From CBDAQA01 sp965247815 (GTDB lineage: Bacteria; Planctomycetota; Phycisphaerae; Tepidisphaerales; Tepidisphaeraceae): DNA of 64,000 bases. The DNA is taken from positions 1 to 64,000 of the forward strand of contig CBDFHW010000014.1 in assembly GCA_965247815.1 (NCBI GenBank), read 5' to 3'. Position numbers and translations under genes: made by a program. Positions 35,440 to 43,180 of the stretch are shown piece after piece. Within the stretch, counting starts at the first letter, position 1. The number at the start of each line of letters is the position of its first letter. Below the pieces are notes generated by a model. That model had not been told where the DNA came from. It saw nothing but the letters and a program-made list of their open reading frames with translations, and did no database searches.

Positions 35440-35907
35440 TCACTTTCCCTGGTCCGCTTCGTCCAGCAGTTCGACAATCGCGTCCTTGGTCGGGCTTTGA
35501 CGCAGGAATCGGCGGAACATGTCCTTCTGCAAATTGCTGAACACGATGTTCATCGCCTGCAGGTGATGCTGCGGTTGGTTCTCGGGGCTCAGCAGCAGCA
35601 CGATGCTGTAGACCGGCTGGTGGTCCAGGGCCGAAAAATCGATGCCCGCCGGGCTCCGACCGATCGTGCCGACCATCTTTTTCACCTTCGCGTGCTTGGC
35701 GTGCGGGACCGCGACGCCTTTGCCGAAGCCTGTGCTGCCCCGTTGCTCCCGCTTGATCAATTCGGCCACGACCAGATCGACGGCATCGGCGTCGAGCGCG
35801 CCGGCGGTCACCAGCGAGCCCACGAGCTCGCGGATCGCGCCGTCCCGGTCGGTCGCTTCCAGCTCGGGTACGATGGCGTCGCTGACGATGAATTCACGCA
35901 GTTTCAT
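35440..35907 (-). CDS. ptsN: PTS EIIA component, PtsN/fructose type
   Basis: 155 residues of the EIIA-fructose/nitrogen fold: REFIVSDAIVPELEATDRDGAIRELVGSL, then GSTGFGKGVAVPHAKH with the phospho-histidine H69, and IVLLLSPENQPQHHLQAMNIV. Without a membrane permease domain nearby it probably acts as a regulator that senses PEP flux, as PtsN does in proteobacteria. It sits between hpf and ptsH, 28 bp from hpf, the same neighbourhood (hpf-ptsN) known from proteobacterial rpoN loci. Confidence 0.93.
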   Translation of the reverse strand: MKLREFIVSDAIVPELEATDRDGAIRELVGSLVTAGALDADAVDLVVAELIKREQRGSTGFGKGVAVPHAKHAKVKKMVGTIGRSPAGIDFSALDHQPVYSIVLLLSPENQPQHHLQAMNIVFSNLQKDMFRRFLRQSPTKDAIVELLDEADQGK

Positions 35908-35935
35908 GTGTTCCTATTCCCTTTCCAACTTCACT

Positions 35936-36241
35936 TCACGCTTCCGGGTGCTTACGGTTTCGCGTCTTTTTCTTGTAATCCGACAGTTGTCGTTCGAGTT
36001 TGTCCACGCACGCGTCCACGCACGCGTAAGCGTCGCCGTCGGAATGATGCGCGATCAACCGGTGGTTGTGCTCCGCGCTGACGATCATTTCGACTTTCAT
36101 CTCCGACGTCTCGTCGTCGATCACGACTTCGATCTCGGAGATCCGGTCGTAATACTTCGTTAATTTCCCGGCCTTCTGCTGGGCGTACTCCTTCAACGGG
36201 ACGCTCACTGCCATGTGCCGCGACGATACTGTGACGATCAT
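35936..36241 (-). CDS. hpf: Ribosome hibernation-promoting factor, short form
   Basis: 101 residues, with AAGGAG (36250-36255) 8 bp before ATG 36241. VTVSSRHMAVSVPLKEYAQQKAGKLTKYYDRISEIEVVIDDE and CVDACVDKLERQLSDYKKK are typical of the HPF/YfiA beta-alpha-beta-beta-beta-alpha fold. It lacks the C-terminal dimerisation domain of long HPF. It would bind the 30S decoding region in resting cells. Same strand as rex (197 bp upstream) and the PTS genes. Confidence 0.93.
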   Translation of the reverse strand: MIVTVSSRHMAVSVPLKEYAQQKAGKLTKYYDRISEIEVVIDDETSEMKVEMIVSAEHNHRLIAHHSDGDAYACVDACVDKLERQLSDYKKKTRNRKHPEA

Positions 36242-36438
36242 GTCGTATACTCCTTCCGAATTCCATTCCTGCTACGCAAACTGCTCAACAACACTCGGAC
36301 GTCTAAGTGTACCGCAAGTCCGCTGCCGCGTCCGCGCCGGTTGTTTCACCAGGCCAAGCGGCAGACGGTTCACTCCGCGTGTTCCGGACGAGAATCATTC
36401 AAACACGCTTTCGCATCACGCCCCTGCGCGCCCGGTAA

Positions 36439-37092
36439 TCAACCGGTCTTTCCCATCGGGGACACGTTTACCTGAAACGACAGCTGTTCGAGTTGCACGG
36501 CCAGATCGACCGCGTTCAAGGCCACGTCCGCCGGCACCTGGATCGACACCGGAGCGAAGTTCAACAGCCCGCGCAGCCCGGCCGCCACCAACTGGTCGGC
36601 CACGTCCTGCGCCATGTCGGGCGGGACCGCCATGATGCCCAGCTGTATCCGCGACTTCTGCACCGTCGCGACCAGTTCGGACAACGGCTGCACGATAAAT
36701 TCAGCTTGTTTGGACCCGACCTTGGTCGGGTCATTGTCGAAAACGGCCACGAGCCGGAACCCCTTGGCGTCGAATCCCTGATACGCCATCAACGCCCGGC
36801 CAAGATTGCCGGCCCCGACCAGCAGCACATTCCAATTGCGATCGGTGCCCAAGATGTGTTTCACCTGCGCGATCAGGTCGTCGACCCGATACCCGATTCC
36901 CGGGTGTCCGAACTGTCCGAAATAAGCCAGATCCTTGCGGACCTGTGCGTCGGTCAGGTTCAGGCTTTCGCCGAGCTGTTTACTGGAAATCGTTCTGCGT
37001 TCTTTGCGCTTAAAACTTTCAAGCTGCCGCAGGTACAGGCTGAGCCGTCGGACGGCCGGGTTGGGAAAAGAGTCGGCTCGCGTCGGCTCCAT
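36439..37092 (-). CDS. rex: Redox-sensing transcriptional repressor Rex
   Basis: 217 residues. The winged helix at the N-terminus includes RRTISSKQLGESLNLTDAQVRKDLAYFGQFG, and the Rossmann domain starts VLLVGAGNLGRALMAY, followed by VAVFDNDPTKVG and GIMAVPPDMAQDVADQLVAAG. Rex releases DNA when NADH rises and commonly controls respiration and fermentation genes. Divergent sucB is 278 bp away; I did not find a convincing TTGTGAA-N-TTCACAA operator there, so autoregulation is untested. Confidence 0.96.
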   Translation of the reverse strand: MEPTRADSFPNPAVRRLSLYLRQLESFKRKERRTISSKQLGESLNLTDAQVRKDLAYFGQFGHPGIGYRVDDLIAQVKHILGTDRNWNVLLVGAGNLGRALMAYQGFDAKGFRLVAVFDNDPTKVGSKQAEFIVQPLSELVATVQKSRIQLGIMAVPPDMAQDVADQLVAAGLRGLLNFAPVSIQVPADVALNAVDLAVQLEQLSFQVNVSPMGKTG

Positions 37093-37178
37093 GCATCTCC
37101 TCGGAAGACAAAGTTTCGCTGGCTGCGATTATTTCGGATGTAAGCGTTACGTCAAGGTGAGGGTTCGAGAGGGTTCGT

Positions 37179-37311
37179 GGTGATTGTTGATCAGTGCGTG
37201 ACTAAAGAAGTGAAATGTGAGATCGTGAAACGTGAAGACGTGAAACGTGAGAGGATTGCTCTCTCACGTTTCAAGTTCCTCCGCCCTGTCACGGATCAAT
37301 CAACAATCACC
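37179..37311. repeat. Nested inverted repeat with GTGAAAC units, rex-sucB gap
   Basis: The outer arms are GGTGATTGTTGA (37179-37190) and its complement at 37300-37311. Inside lie about five 7/8-mers of the form GTGAAAC, and an inner perfect stem TGAAACGTGAGAG (37241-37253) with its complement at 37261-37273 around a 7-nt loop. It occupies most of the divergent promoter region. Confidence 0.8.
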
Positions 37312-37369
37312 ATCCCCACCTCTCTTTCCCCGTTTGACGTTGCCCGCACGGCCTTTAGAATCCTGACCT

Positions 37370-38659
37370 ATGGCAATCAACGTCGACATTCCCGGGATGG
37401 GTGATTCGGTTCGCGAAGCGGTTTTAATCAAATGGCACAAGTCCGACGGCGAGGTCGTCACCAAGGACGAGCTGCTCTGCGAACTGGAAACCGACAAGGC
37501 CAACGTCGACCTGCCGTCGCCGGCGGCGGGGGTGCTGCGGAAGGTGAAAGACGCCGGGGCTACCGTGCAGGTGGGTGAAACCGTCGCGCGGATCGACGAT
37601 GCCGGTGGTGCGACCGTGGCCAAGCCCGCGGCTTCGACGCCCGCCGCCACGCCCGCCGCGAAGCCGGCCCCGGCCGCGCCCGCGGCTGACACCAACAAGT
37701 CGCCCGCCGGTGACGAGCCCAGCCCCGCGGTCCGCCGGCTGCTCGAAGAAAATAAGCTCGACGCGTCTAAAGTCACCGCTACCGGTCCCGGGGGTCGGCT
37801 GACCAAGGAAGACGTGCTGAAGCATCTCGAAGAGATGCCCGAAGTGATCCCGGCGACGGCGGCAGAACCGTCAGCCGCGCCGGCCAAACCGGCGAAGGTC
37901 GAGTCGGCGGTCGTCCCCGCGACCCCGCCCGCGCCGTCGCCGGTGCTCGGTTTCGACGCCGACGGTACCCGCCGCACGCCGATGACCAAGATCCGCGCTC
38001 GTATCGCAAAGACGCTGGTCGAAGCCCAGCAGACCGCCGCCATTCTCACGACTTTTAATGAAGTCGACCTGTCCGAGATCATGGCCATCCGCGTTAAGCA
38101 CAAAGAGGCGTTCGAAAAAACACATAAGGTGGGCCTCGGGTTCATGAGCTTCTTCGCCCGGGCGATCGCCATGGGGTTGAACGAGTTCCCGCGGATCAAC
38201 GCGTTCATCGACGGACAGGACGTCGTCTATCACAACTACGTCCACCTCGGGGTGGCGGTCAGCACCGATCGCGGGCTGGTCGTGCCGGTGCTGCGGAATG
38301 TGCAGAGCATGTCGTTCGCCAAGATCGAAAATGAAATTAAGCGCCTGGCCGGGGCAGCCCGCGACGGCAAGCTGGGCATGAGCGAATTGTCCGGCGGCAC
38401 GTTCACCGTCACCAACGGCGGTGTCTTCGGGTCGCTGCTCAGCACCCCGATCCTGCTCCCCCCGCAGAGCGGCATCCTGGGCATGCACACCATCCAGAAA
38501 CGCCCCGTGGCCGTCGGTGACAAAGTCGAGATCCGCCCGATGATGTACCTCGCCCTCAGCTACGACCACCGCCTGGTCGACGGCAAAGAAAGCGTCAGCT
38601 TCCTCGTTCGACTCAAGCAACTGCTTGAAGACCCGGCACGGTTGATGTTGGAGATTTGA
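37370..38659 (+). CDS. sucB: Dihydrolipoamide acyltransferase E2, 2-oxoglutarate type
   Basis: 429 residues. One lipoyl domain (about 1-78) carries the lipoyl-lysine K43 in LETDKANVDLP. An Ala/Pro linker leads to a peripheral subunit-binding domain (PAVRRLLEENKLDASKVTATGPGGRLTKEDV), a second linker, and the catalytic domain, with DHRLVDGKESV (H400, D404) and LLEDPARLMLEI at the end. The DKANVDLPSP and GKESV signatures favour the succinyltransferase of the 2-oxoglutarate dehydrogenase complex over pyruvate E2. E1 (sucA) and E3 are not adjacent. Confidence 0.9.
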   Translation: MAINVDIPGMGDSVREAVLIKWHKSDGEVVTKDELLCELETDKANVDLPSPAAGVLRKVKDAGATVQVGETVARIDDAGGATVAKPAASTPAATPAAKPAPAAPAADTNKSPAGDEPSPAVRRLLEENKLDASKVTATGPGGRLTKEDVLKHLEEMPEVIPATAAEPSAAPAKPAKVESAVVPATPPAPSPVLGFDADGTRRTPMTKIRARIAKTLVEAQQTAAILTTFNEVDLSEIMAIRVKHKEAFEKTHKVGLGFMSFFARAIAMGLNEFPRINAFIDGQDVVYHNYVHLGVAVSTDRGLVVPVLRNVQSMSFAKIENEIKRLAGAARDGKLGMSELSGGTFTVTNGGVFGSLLSTPILLPPQSGILGMHTIQKRPVAVGDKVEIRPMMYLALSYDHRLVDGKESVSFLVRLKQLLEDPARLMLEI

Positions 38660-38831
38660 ATCTGATTCAATTCTCGTCACACTCGGTGTATTCGCTGCAT
38701 TAGCTGTCTTTTGCGGCTTTTTAGCTGTGCGTAATTTCTGTTGCCAGCAAGTGGAAGCCGCGGGTAAATTCTGACCCACGGATCGATCCAACGGGGGCGA
38801 ACCAAACGCAACTACTTGTACCGGGGTGGCC

Positions 38832-39797
38832 ATGAGCCAGATCAGAACGCTGAATTACGGGTTTGCCGGAACTGCGAAGTACGGGCAGTATTATCGCCAT
38901 TCCGGACAGGTCAACGCCGGCGGGGTTGGCATGGCGCTGGTCGCCGGGCTCGTCGCGGGCGCGATTCTTGGCACGGCCTATTCGGCAGCCGTGATCTGGA
39001 TTCCTTTCATCAAGCTTCGCTGCCTCGCCTGTCTCGGTTTTGGTCTGCTCATGGGAGCCGTGCCGGCCACCATCCTGCTCAAATTGAAAGTCCGCAACGT
39101 GCCGGTGTCGCTGGCGGTCGTCGGGGTCGCCACCCTGTTTTCGTTCTACATCTCGTGGGCCAGCTGGGAGGCGATGGTCGGTCGCGAGGTGCGTAACTTT
39201 CCGTCGTTCTCACAACTGGTTGTCAAGCCGGTCGCCGTTTACCGAATTGCAACGCTGATCAACGATACCGGAACCTGGAGCCTCGGCGGGAGCAGCTACA
39301 GCGACAGAGACGCCCACCGCGAAGCCGTCAGCGGGACGACGCTGTCCCTTTTCTGGGCCGCCGAGGCATTAACGTTGTTCGCCGCCGCGTTGGTCGTCGC
39401 CCGAAAGATGTTGAACGACGCGCCATTCTGCGAGAAGTGCGAACAGTGGTGTTCCAAACCGCAGACGTTCCGCGCGACCGCTATGACCGACGTGCCCGTG
39501 TTAAAACAAAAGCTGGAAGCCGGCGACTTCGGTTACGTGGCAACCTTGCCCCCGCCGGCCAATTCACCGTTCCTGGAGTTCAGCAGCCAGCGGTGCGAGA
39601 AGTGCACCGACCTGCGTACGCTGACGGTGAAGACGCGCACGATCAAGAAAGACAAAAAGGGCCGCGTCCGCGAGAACAACACAAAGACGGTCGTGAACAA
39701 ACTGCTGATCAGCGATCAGGATTTGATGAAGTTAATGCCGACACCCGCGCCCGAAGCGACTGCACGTCCATCGCCGTCCAATGCGACCAAAGTGTAA
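38832..39797 (+). CDS. Membrane protein with C-terminal zinc-ribbon-like Cys pairs (unknown)
   Basis: 321 residues from ATG 38832 (a GTG at 38826 is in frame). Hydrophobic segments lie near 33-55, 63-80, 90-108 and 170-190. The cytosolic part has CEKCEQWC and, about 60 residues on, RCEKCTDL, likely one metal site. The C-terminus is Lys/Arg-rich and then Pro/Ala-rich. I do not recognise a family; similar two-part membrane and zinc-ribbon proteins are common in planctomycetes. Confidence 0.65.
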   Translation: MSQIRTLNYGFAGTAKYGQYYRHSGQVNAGGVGMALVAGLVAGAILGTAYSAAVIWIPFIKLRCLACLGFGLLMGAVPATILLKLKVRNVPVSLAVVGVATLFSFYISWASWEAMVGREVRNFPSFSQLVVKPVAVYRIATLINDTGTWSLGGSSYSDRDAHREAVSGTTLSLFWAAEALTLFAAALVVARKMLNDAPFCEKCEQWCSKPQTFRATAMTDVPVLKQKLEAGDFGYVATLPPPANSPFLEFSSQRCEKCTDLRTLTVKTRTIKKDKKGRVRENNTKTVVNKLLISDQDLMKLMPTPAPEATARPSPSNATKV

Positions 39798-39949
39798 TCA
39801 AAGCTGCTTAACAGTCAGAGCGTGCCCAGCATTTTTTGCGTCCGCCGCCAAAGCCGACTCAAACTACCCCGTCGAGTTTGAAAGCACTTTTCCGCGTCCC
39901 CGGGCCAACTGAAATTGGTCTTGATTCCAGCGCTATCACTTCACGGTTG

Positions 39950-40549
39950 ATGATCTTGGAGCAGCCGTTCAGACGAATTTTGCTGTCTCATAAGGTGCTG
40001 TGGACCTGTTTCCTGTTGTCCATGGCGGTGGTGTTCGTGTGCCTCAGAAGCACGATCGTGTCTGAAGACTGGGTTGTTGCTGTTACACCGCACGAACCGA
40101 ATGCAGATAACAGCAGGATGATCGAAATTCATTGTGTGGAGAGAAACATTGAGTTTCAGTGGACCAGGCTTCGAATTCCTGACCAACGGGCACTCTATAA
40201 ACATTTCGCAATTAGAAATGACCTTCCTTTACAAGGGTGGTCGTTCGAACATCGACGTCCTCGACCCATACCGGATTTCTTTGACCGCAAATCACTCTGG
40301 CGGCGGCTCGGCTTTGGGTTCGCTCAAGGACATCCTCGATCCGAGTTCGGTTTCGAATCATGGTGGCTCGTCAGCGTTCCCGGCTGGCTGGTTGTGACGC
40401 TGCTCATGGTCCTGCCATTGTTTAATCTTTTAAAACGCATCGTTCGGCATCGACGTAGCCGGAACCGCTGCTGTCGTTCCTGCAAGTATGATCTTCGGGC
40501 AACTCCTGATCGATGCCCGGAGTGCGGGACACCGGCTTCACGCGTTTAA
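39950..40549 (+). CDS. Membrane protein ending in a planctomycete-type zinc ribbon
   Basis: 199 residues from ATG 39950; the frame extends upstream to a TTG at 39836, but that part is not protein-like. A helix near 12-32 and another near 150-172 flank an extracytoplasmic domain with a KSLWRRLGFGF stretch. The last 30 residues are CRSCKYDLRATPDRCPECG, a zinc-ribbon tail that I associate with many planctomycete membrane proteins. Function unknown. Confidence 0.65.
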   Translation: MILEQPFRRILLSHKVLWTCFLLSMAVVFVCLRSTIVSEDWVVAVTPHEPNADNSRMIEIHCVERNIEFQWTRLRIPDQRALYKHFAIRNDLPLQGWSFEHRRPRPIPDFFDRKSLWRRLGFGFAQGHPRSEFGFESWWLVSVPGWLVVTLLMVLPLFNLLKRIVRHRRSRNRCCRSCKYDLRATPDRCPECGTPASRV

Positions 40550-40602
40550 AGTGTCGGGCTAAAGAAATCCGACACGGTCTTGCCCGTTGGATCGCCGATT
40601 GG

Positions 40603-40705
40603 CCCGTTTAGCCTGGCGTGACCACACGCCAGGGGGAGGCCGTGTTGGTGACCCCGTTTCCAAACTGACATCAACCTGGCGTGTAATCACGCCAGGCTAA
40701 ATGGG
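40603..40705. repeat. 103-bp element with CCCGTTTAGCC/GGCTAAATGGG ends and two hairpins
   Basis: Outer ends are near-perfect inverted repeats of 11 bp. Just inside each end is a hairpin CCTGGCGTG-4 nt-CACGCCAGG (40612-40633 and 40675-40696). The ends match those of the palindrome in carB. The element fills the gap between two converging genes, touching the eamA stop, and may also act as a bidirectional terminator. Confidence 0.85.
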
Positions 40706-40706
40706 T

Positions 40707-41243
40707 TTATTTGCCACCTGTCATTGTCTTGGACGAATTGCTCTCTGTGACCGACGCGGCCGACGTCGAACCCGCCGCAGTTTCAACCCCCCGCGGCTCG
40801 ACGGGCTTCGCCCGCGGCCAGGTCGCCAGATACGCGCCGCCGGAGATGAGCAGGATGCCGATCCAGTTGATGAGCGTCGGCCGTTCGTGCAGGATCAGGA
40901 CCGCGAGCAGAATCCCCAGCGGCATCGATAGTTTATCGATCGGCGCGACCTGCGACGCGTCGGCGAGTTTCAGCGCACGAAACGCGAAGATCCATGACAG
41001 CCCACCCGCCACGCCCGAGCAGACGAGCATGCCGATCGCCAGTTTCGAATTGATCTGACTGATCTTCGACCACGACCCGAGCACGGTAACGAATCCGATG
41101 ACGAAGATTGCCTGCACGACGCTGCGGACAGACGTGGCCACGTCCGAATCGATGCCCTTCATGCCGATTTTGGCGAAGATGTTGATCGACGCCGCGCACG
41201 CGGCCGCCAGGAGCGCGAAGTGCAACCACCGGTAGTCTTGCAT
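40707..41243 (-). CDS. EamA-family half-size transporter
   Basis: 178 residues from ATG 41243 (MQDYRWLHFALLAA); the longer open frame upstream is antisense-like repeat sequence. Five hydrophobic helices form a single EamA unit, with KIGMKGIDSDVATSVRSVVQ near the start and GGLSWIFAFRALKLADASQVAPIDKLS, ERPTLINWIGILLISGGAYL at the end. Single-repeat members are thought to work as dimers, exporting metabolites or amino acids. The C-terminal 30 residues are Ser/Thr-rich and poorly conserved in type. Confidence 0.85.
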   Translation of the reverse strand: MQDYRWLHFALLAAACAASINIFAKIGMKGIDSDVATSVRSVVQAIFVIGFVTVLGSWSKISQINSKLAIGMLVCSGVAGGLSWIFAFRALKLADASQVAPIDKLSMPLGILLAVLILHERPTLINWIGILLISGGAYLATWPRAKPVEPRGVETAAGSTSAASVTESNSSKTMTGGK

Positions 41244-41283
41244 GCCGGGATTGTGCCGCGCGACGGAGACGGATGCCACCCAG

Positions 41284-41373
41284 AGAGCCGGGGCGTCCCC
41301 GCCCCGGAGTGTCTTTTGAAATGAAACTGTGAAATAAATAACGCGCGGCCCGGGGCGGGGACGCCCCGGCTCT
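41284..41373. repeat. 24-bp perfect inverted repeat, GC-rich
   Basis: Arms 41284-41307 (beginning AGAGCCGGGGCG) and 41350-41373 are perfect complements with a 42-bp A/T-richer spacer. It lies between the aminotransferase stop and the eamA start on the same strand. There is no T-run, so a Rho-independent terminator is not evident; a mobile repeat is as likely. Confidence 0.85.
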
Positions 41374-41377
41374 CCGG

Positions 41378-42496
41378 TCAGGCCAGTGAGTTCAGGATCC
41401 GCACGCCTTCGCGGAGTTTGTCGTCCGTCGTCGCGTAGCTGATCCGGAAGTGCGTGTCGCGTTCGCTGAACACGTTGCCGGGGATGATCAGCACGTTGTT
41501 CTCGATTGCCCGCGCGACGAATGCCGTTGCCGATTCGCCGTTGGGCGCTTTCGGAAAGATGTAAAACGCGCCTTCGGGTTTCACCAACTCGAACTTCTTC
41601 CCGAGCCCTTCGAAAACGATATCCCGCTTCGCGCGGTAAGCGGCCACGGCCGATTCCATCGGCACATCCAAAGCCGCCACCGCCGCGTATTGGAGGGGGG
41701 AGGGGGCGCAGACAAAGGTGTACTGCTGCAGCTTCGTCATCTGGGCGATGATCTCGGCCGGTCCAGCCGCGTACCCGAGCCGCCACCCGGTCATGGCGTG
41801 GCTCTTGGAAAACCCGCGGAGGATCAGCGTTTTTTCATACAGCTTTGCCGGGCTCGATAGCGCAATTTTTCCCGTCCCCCCGTCGTATAAAAACGGCTCG
41901 TAAATTTCGTCAGACAGAATCAGCAGGTCGTGCTTTCGCGCTACCTCGACCGCGGCTTTCACCTCGGCTTCGCTCATCACCACGCCGGTCGGGTTGCTCG
42001 GGCTGTTCAATAACAGCATCTTGGTTTTAGGCGTGACGGCCGCCTCCACCCGGTCGGCGTGGAAGCGAAAATCCGGGTAGCTGTCGACGATCACCGGCTT
42101 CCCGCCCGTCACCGTCAGCAGGTGCTTGTACATCACGAAATACGGGTCGAGAAAAATGACCTCATCGCCCGGGTCGACGATCGCCATCATTGCCAGCATC
42201 AGCCCGCCGCTGACACCGCTGGTAATCAACACCTCGCCGACATCCCGGCCGATCTCGGTCGACATGTCTTTCCTTAGCCGGTCGCGCAGCGGCGCGATCC
42301 CCTGGGTCTGCGTGTACCGGTTATAACCCTTGCGGATCGAATCGATGGCCGCCTCTTTGATTACGTCCGGCACGTCGAAGTCCGGCAGGCCGATCGACAG
42401 ATTCACCGGGTCCTTCATCTTCGCAGCCAGATCGAAGACCTTGCGGATGCCGGACGCGTCGACGCCCTGGGCACGTTTTGAAATGTAGTCGCGCAT
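41378..42496 (-). CDS. Class I/II pyridoxal-phosphate aminotransferase
   Basis: 372 residues. Fold-type I signatures are NLSIGLPDFDVP, YTQTQGIAPLRDRL, SPSNPTGVVMSEAE, LSDEIYEPFLYDG and GFSKSHAMTGWRLGY with the Schiff-base lysine K231. The sequence is in the aspartate/aromatic aminotransferase subgroup. Substrate specificity cannot be fixed from motifs. It probably follows the small basic protein gene in one transcript (112-bp gap with a hairpin). Confidence 0.93.
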   Translation of the reverse strand: MRDYISKRAQGVDASGIRKVFDLAAKMKDPVNLSIGLPDFDVPDVIKEAAIDSIRKGYNRYTQTQGIAPLRDRLRKDMSTEIGRDVGEVLITSGVSGGLMLAMMAIVDPGDEVIFLDPYFVMYKHLLTVTGGKPVIVDSYPDFRFHADRVEAAVTPKTKMLLLNSPSNPTGVVMSEAEVKAAVEVARKHDLLILSDEIYEPFLYDGGTGKIALSSPAKLYEKTLILRGFSKSHAMTGWRLGYAAGPAEIIAQMTKLQQYTFVCAPSPLQYAAVAALDVPMESAVAAYRAKRDIVFEGLGKKFELVKPEGAFYIFPKAPNGESATAFVARAIENNVLIIPGNVFSERDTHFRISYATTDDKLREGVRILNSLA

Positions 42497-42520
42497 GTGA
42501 AGTCCGGATGAGAGAATACT

Positions 42521-42577
42521 GAAACGTGAAAACGTGAAACGTGAGAAGAGCGGTTGCTCCTGTCACGTTTCACGTTT
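42521..42577. repeat. Inverted GTGAAAC heptad arrays
   Basis: GTGAAAAC/GTGAAAC units from 42521; 15 bp at 42530-42544 (AAACGTGAAACGTGA) are perfectly complementary to 42563-42577. The 18-nt loop itself contains GAGC/GCTC. Same unit as the rex-sucB repeat. Confidence 0.8.
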
Positions 42578-42607
42578 GATTCATCGACCGCGTCGGGTGA
42601 CGCGAGA

Positions 42608-42991
42608 TTATTTCTTCTTCGGGGCGGCGGCCTTGGCGGCCGGTGCGCCTTTGGCCCCGGCGGCGCCCTTGGCGGCCGGTGCACCCTTAGCACCCGCGGC
42701 ACCCTTGGCGGCCGGTGCCCCTTTAGCGCCAGCGGCACCCTTGGCGGCTGGTGCACCCTTGGCACCCGCGGCGCCCTTGGCGGCGGGGGCAGCGGCATCG
42801 CCTTCGGCGACTTCCTTCACAGCTTTACCGACTTCCAGCTTCCGGTTCCCCAGCTTCGGCAAACCGTAGATGCTGCGATCCTTGGTCCACTTGTCCTCGT
42901 CCTGCATCCGCGCCATCCGCTCGGCGCGGGTCAATACATTCCGGTGCCGCGTCAATGCACTGGCACTTTTCAAACTGCGATCCATGGACAT
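42608..42991 (-). CDS. PVC small basic protein with an expanded Ala-Lys-Gly repeat tail
   Basis: 127 residues. The first about 60 (MSMDRSLKSASALTRHRNVL, TRAERMARMQDEDKWTKD, YGLPKLGNRK) match the small basic protein found across Planctomycetes, Verrucomicrobia and Chlamydiae (I believe TIGR04137), whose role is unknown. The usual length is about 60-70. Here about 50 residues follow as four near-identical copies of AAKGAAGAKGAP, encoded by 36-bp tandem repeats (about 42630-42785), ending PKKK. CGAGG precedes the ATG by 7 bp. Confidence 0.8.
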   Translation of the reverse strand: MSMDRSLKSASALTRHRNVLTRAERMARMQDEDKWTKDRSIYGLPKLGNRKLEVGKAVKEVAEGDAAAPAAKGAAGAKGAPAAKGAAGAKGAPAAKGAAGAKGAPAAKGAAGAKGAPAAKAAAPKKK

Positions 42992-43104
42992 GGCAAACCT
43001 CGGTCGTATTCGTCGTTTATTTCGCGCAAAAATCCCCGCTCAAGCCCGGCCTGAACAAGGGGGAGGGAATATACACGCTGGCTTTGTGATCCACAATAGC
43101 GGGA

Positions 43105-43123
43105 CGAAATCCGAAATCCGAAG
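43105..43123. repeat. Heptad array, left of the insertion sequence
   Basis: Two CGAAATC units and the start of a third. The last eight bases (43116-43123, ATCCGAAG) are the left copy of the target duplication. Confidence 0.85.
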
Positions 43124-43180
43124 GGGTGAGGCGCGCGGTTGTGGCTTCTATGGCATAATGTTTGGCCAAAGGAGATCCAC

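Noticed and set aside
37093..37369. Rex operator in the rex-sucB gap
   Set aside because: Only GTGAAA half-sites within the heptad repeat are seen; no full TTGTGAA...TTCACAA palindrome.
41244..41786. Upstream extension of the EamA frame to 359 residues
   Set aside because: It overlaps the inverted repeat and the aminotransferase gene on another frame; first membrane helix starts at MQDYRWLHF.
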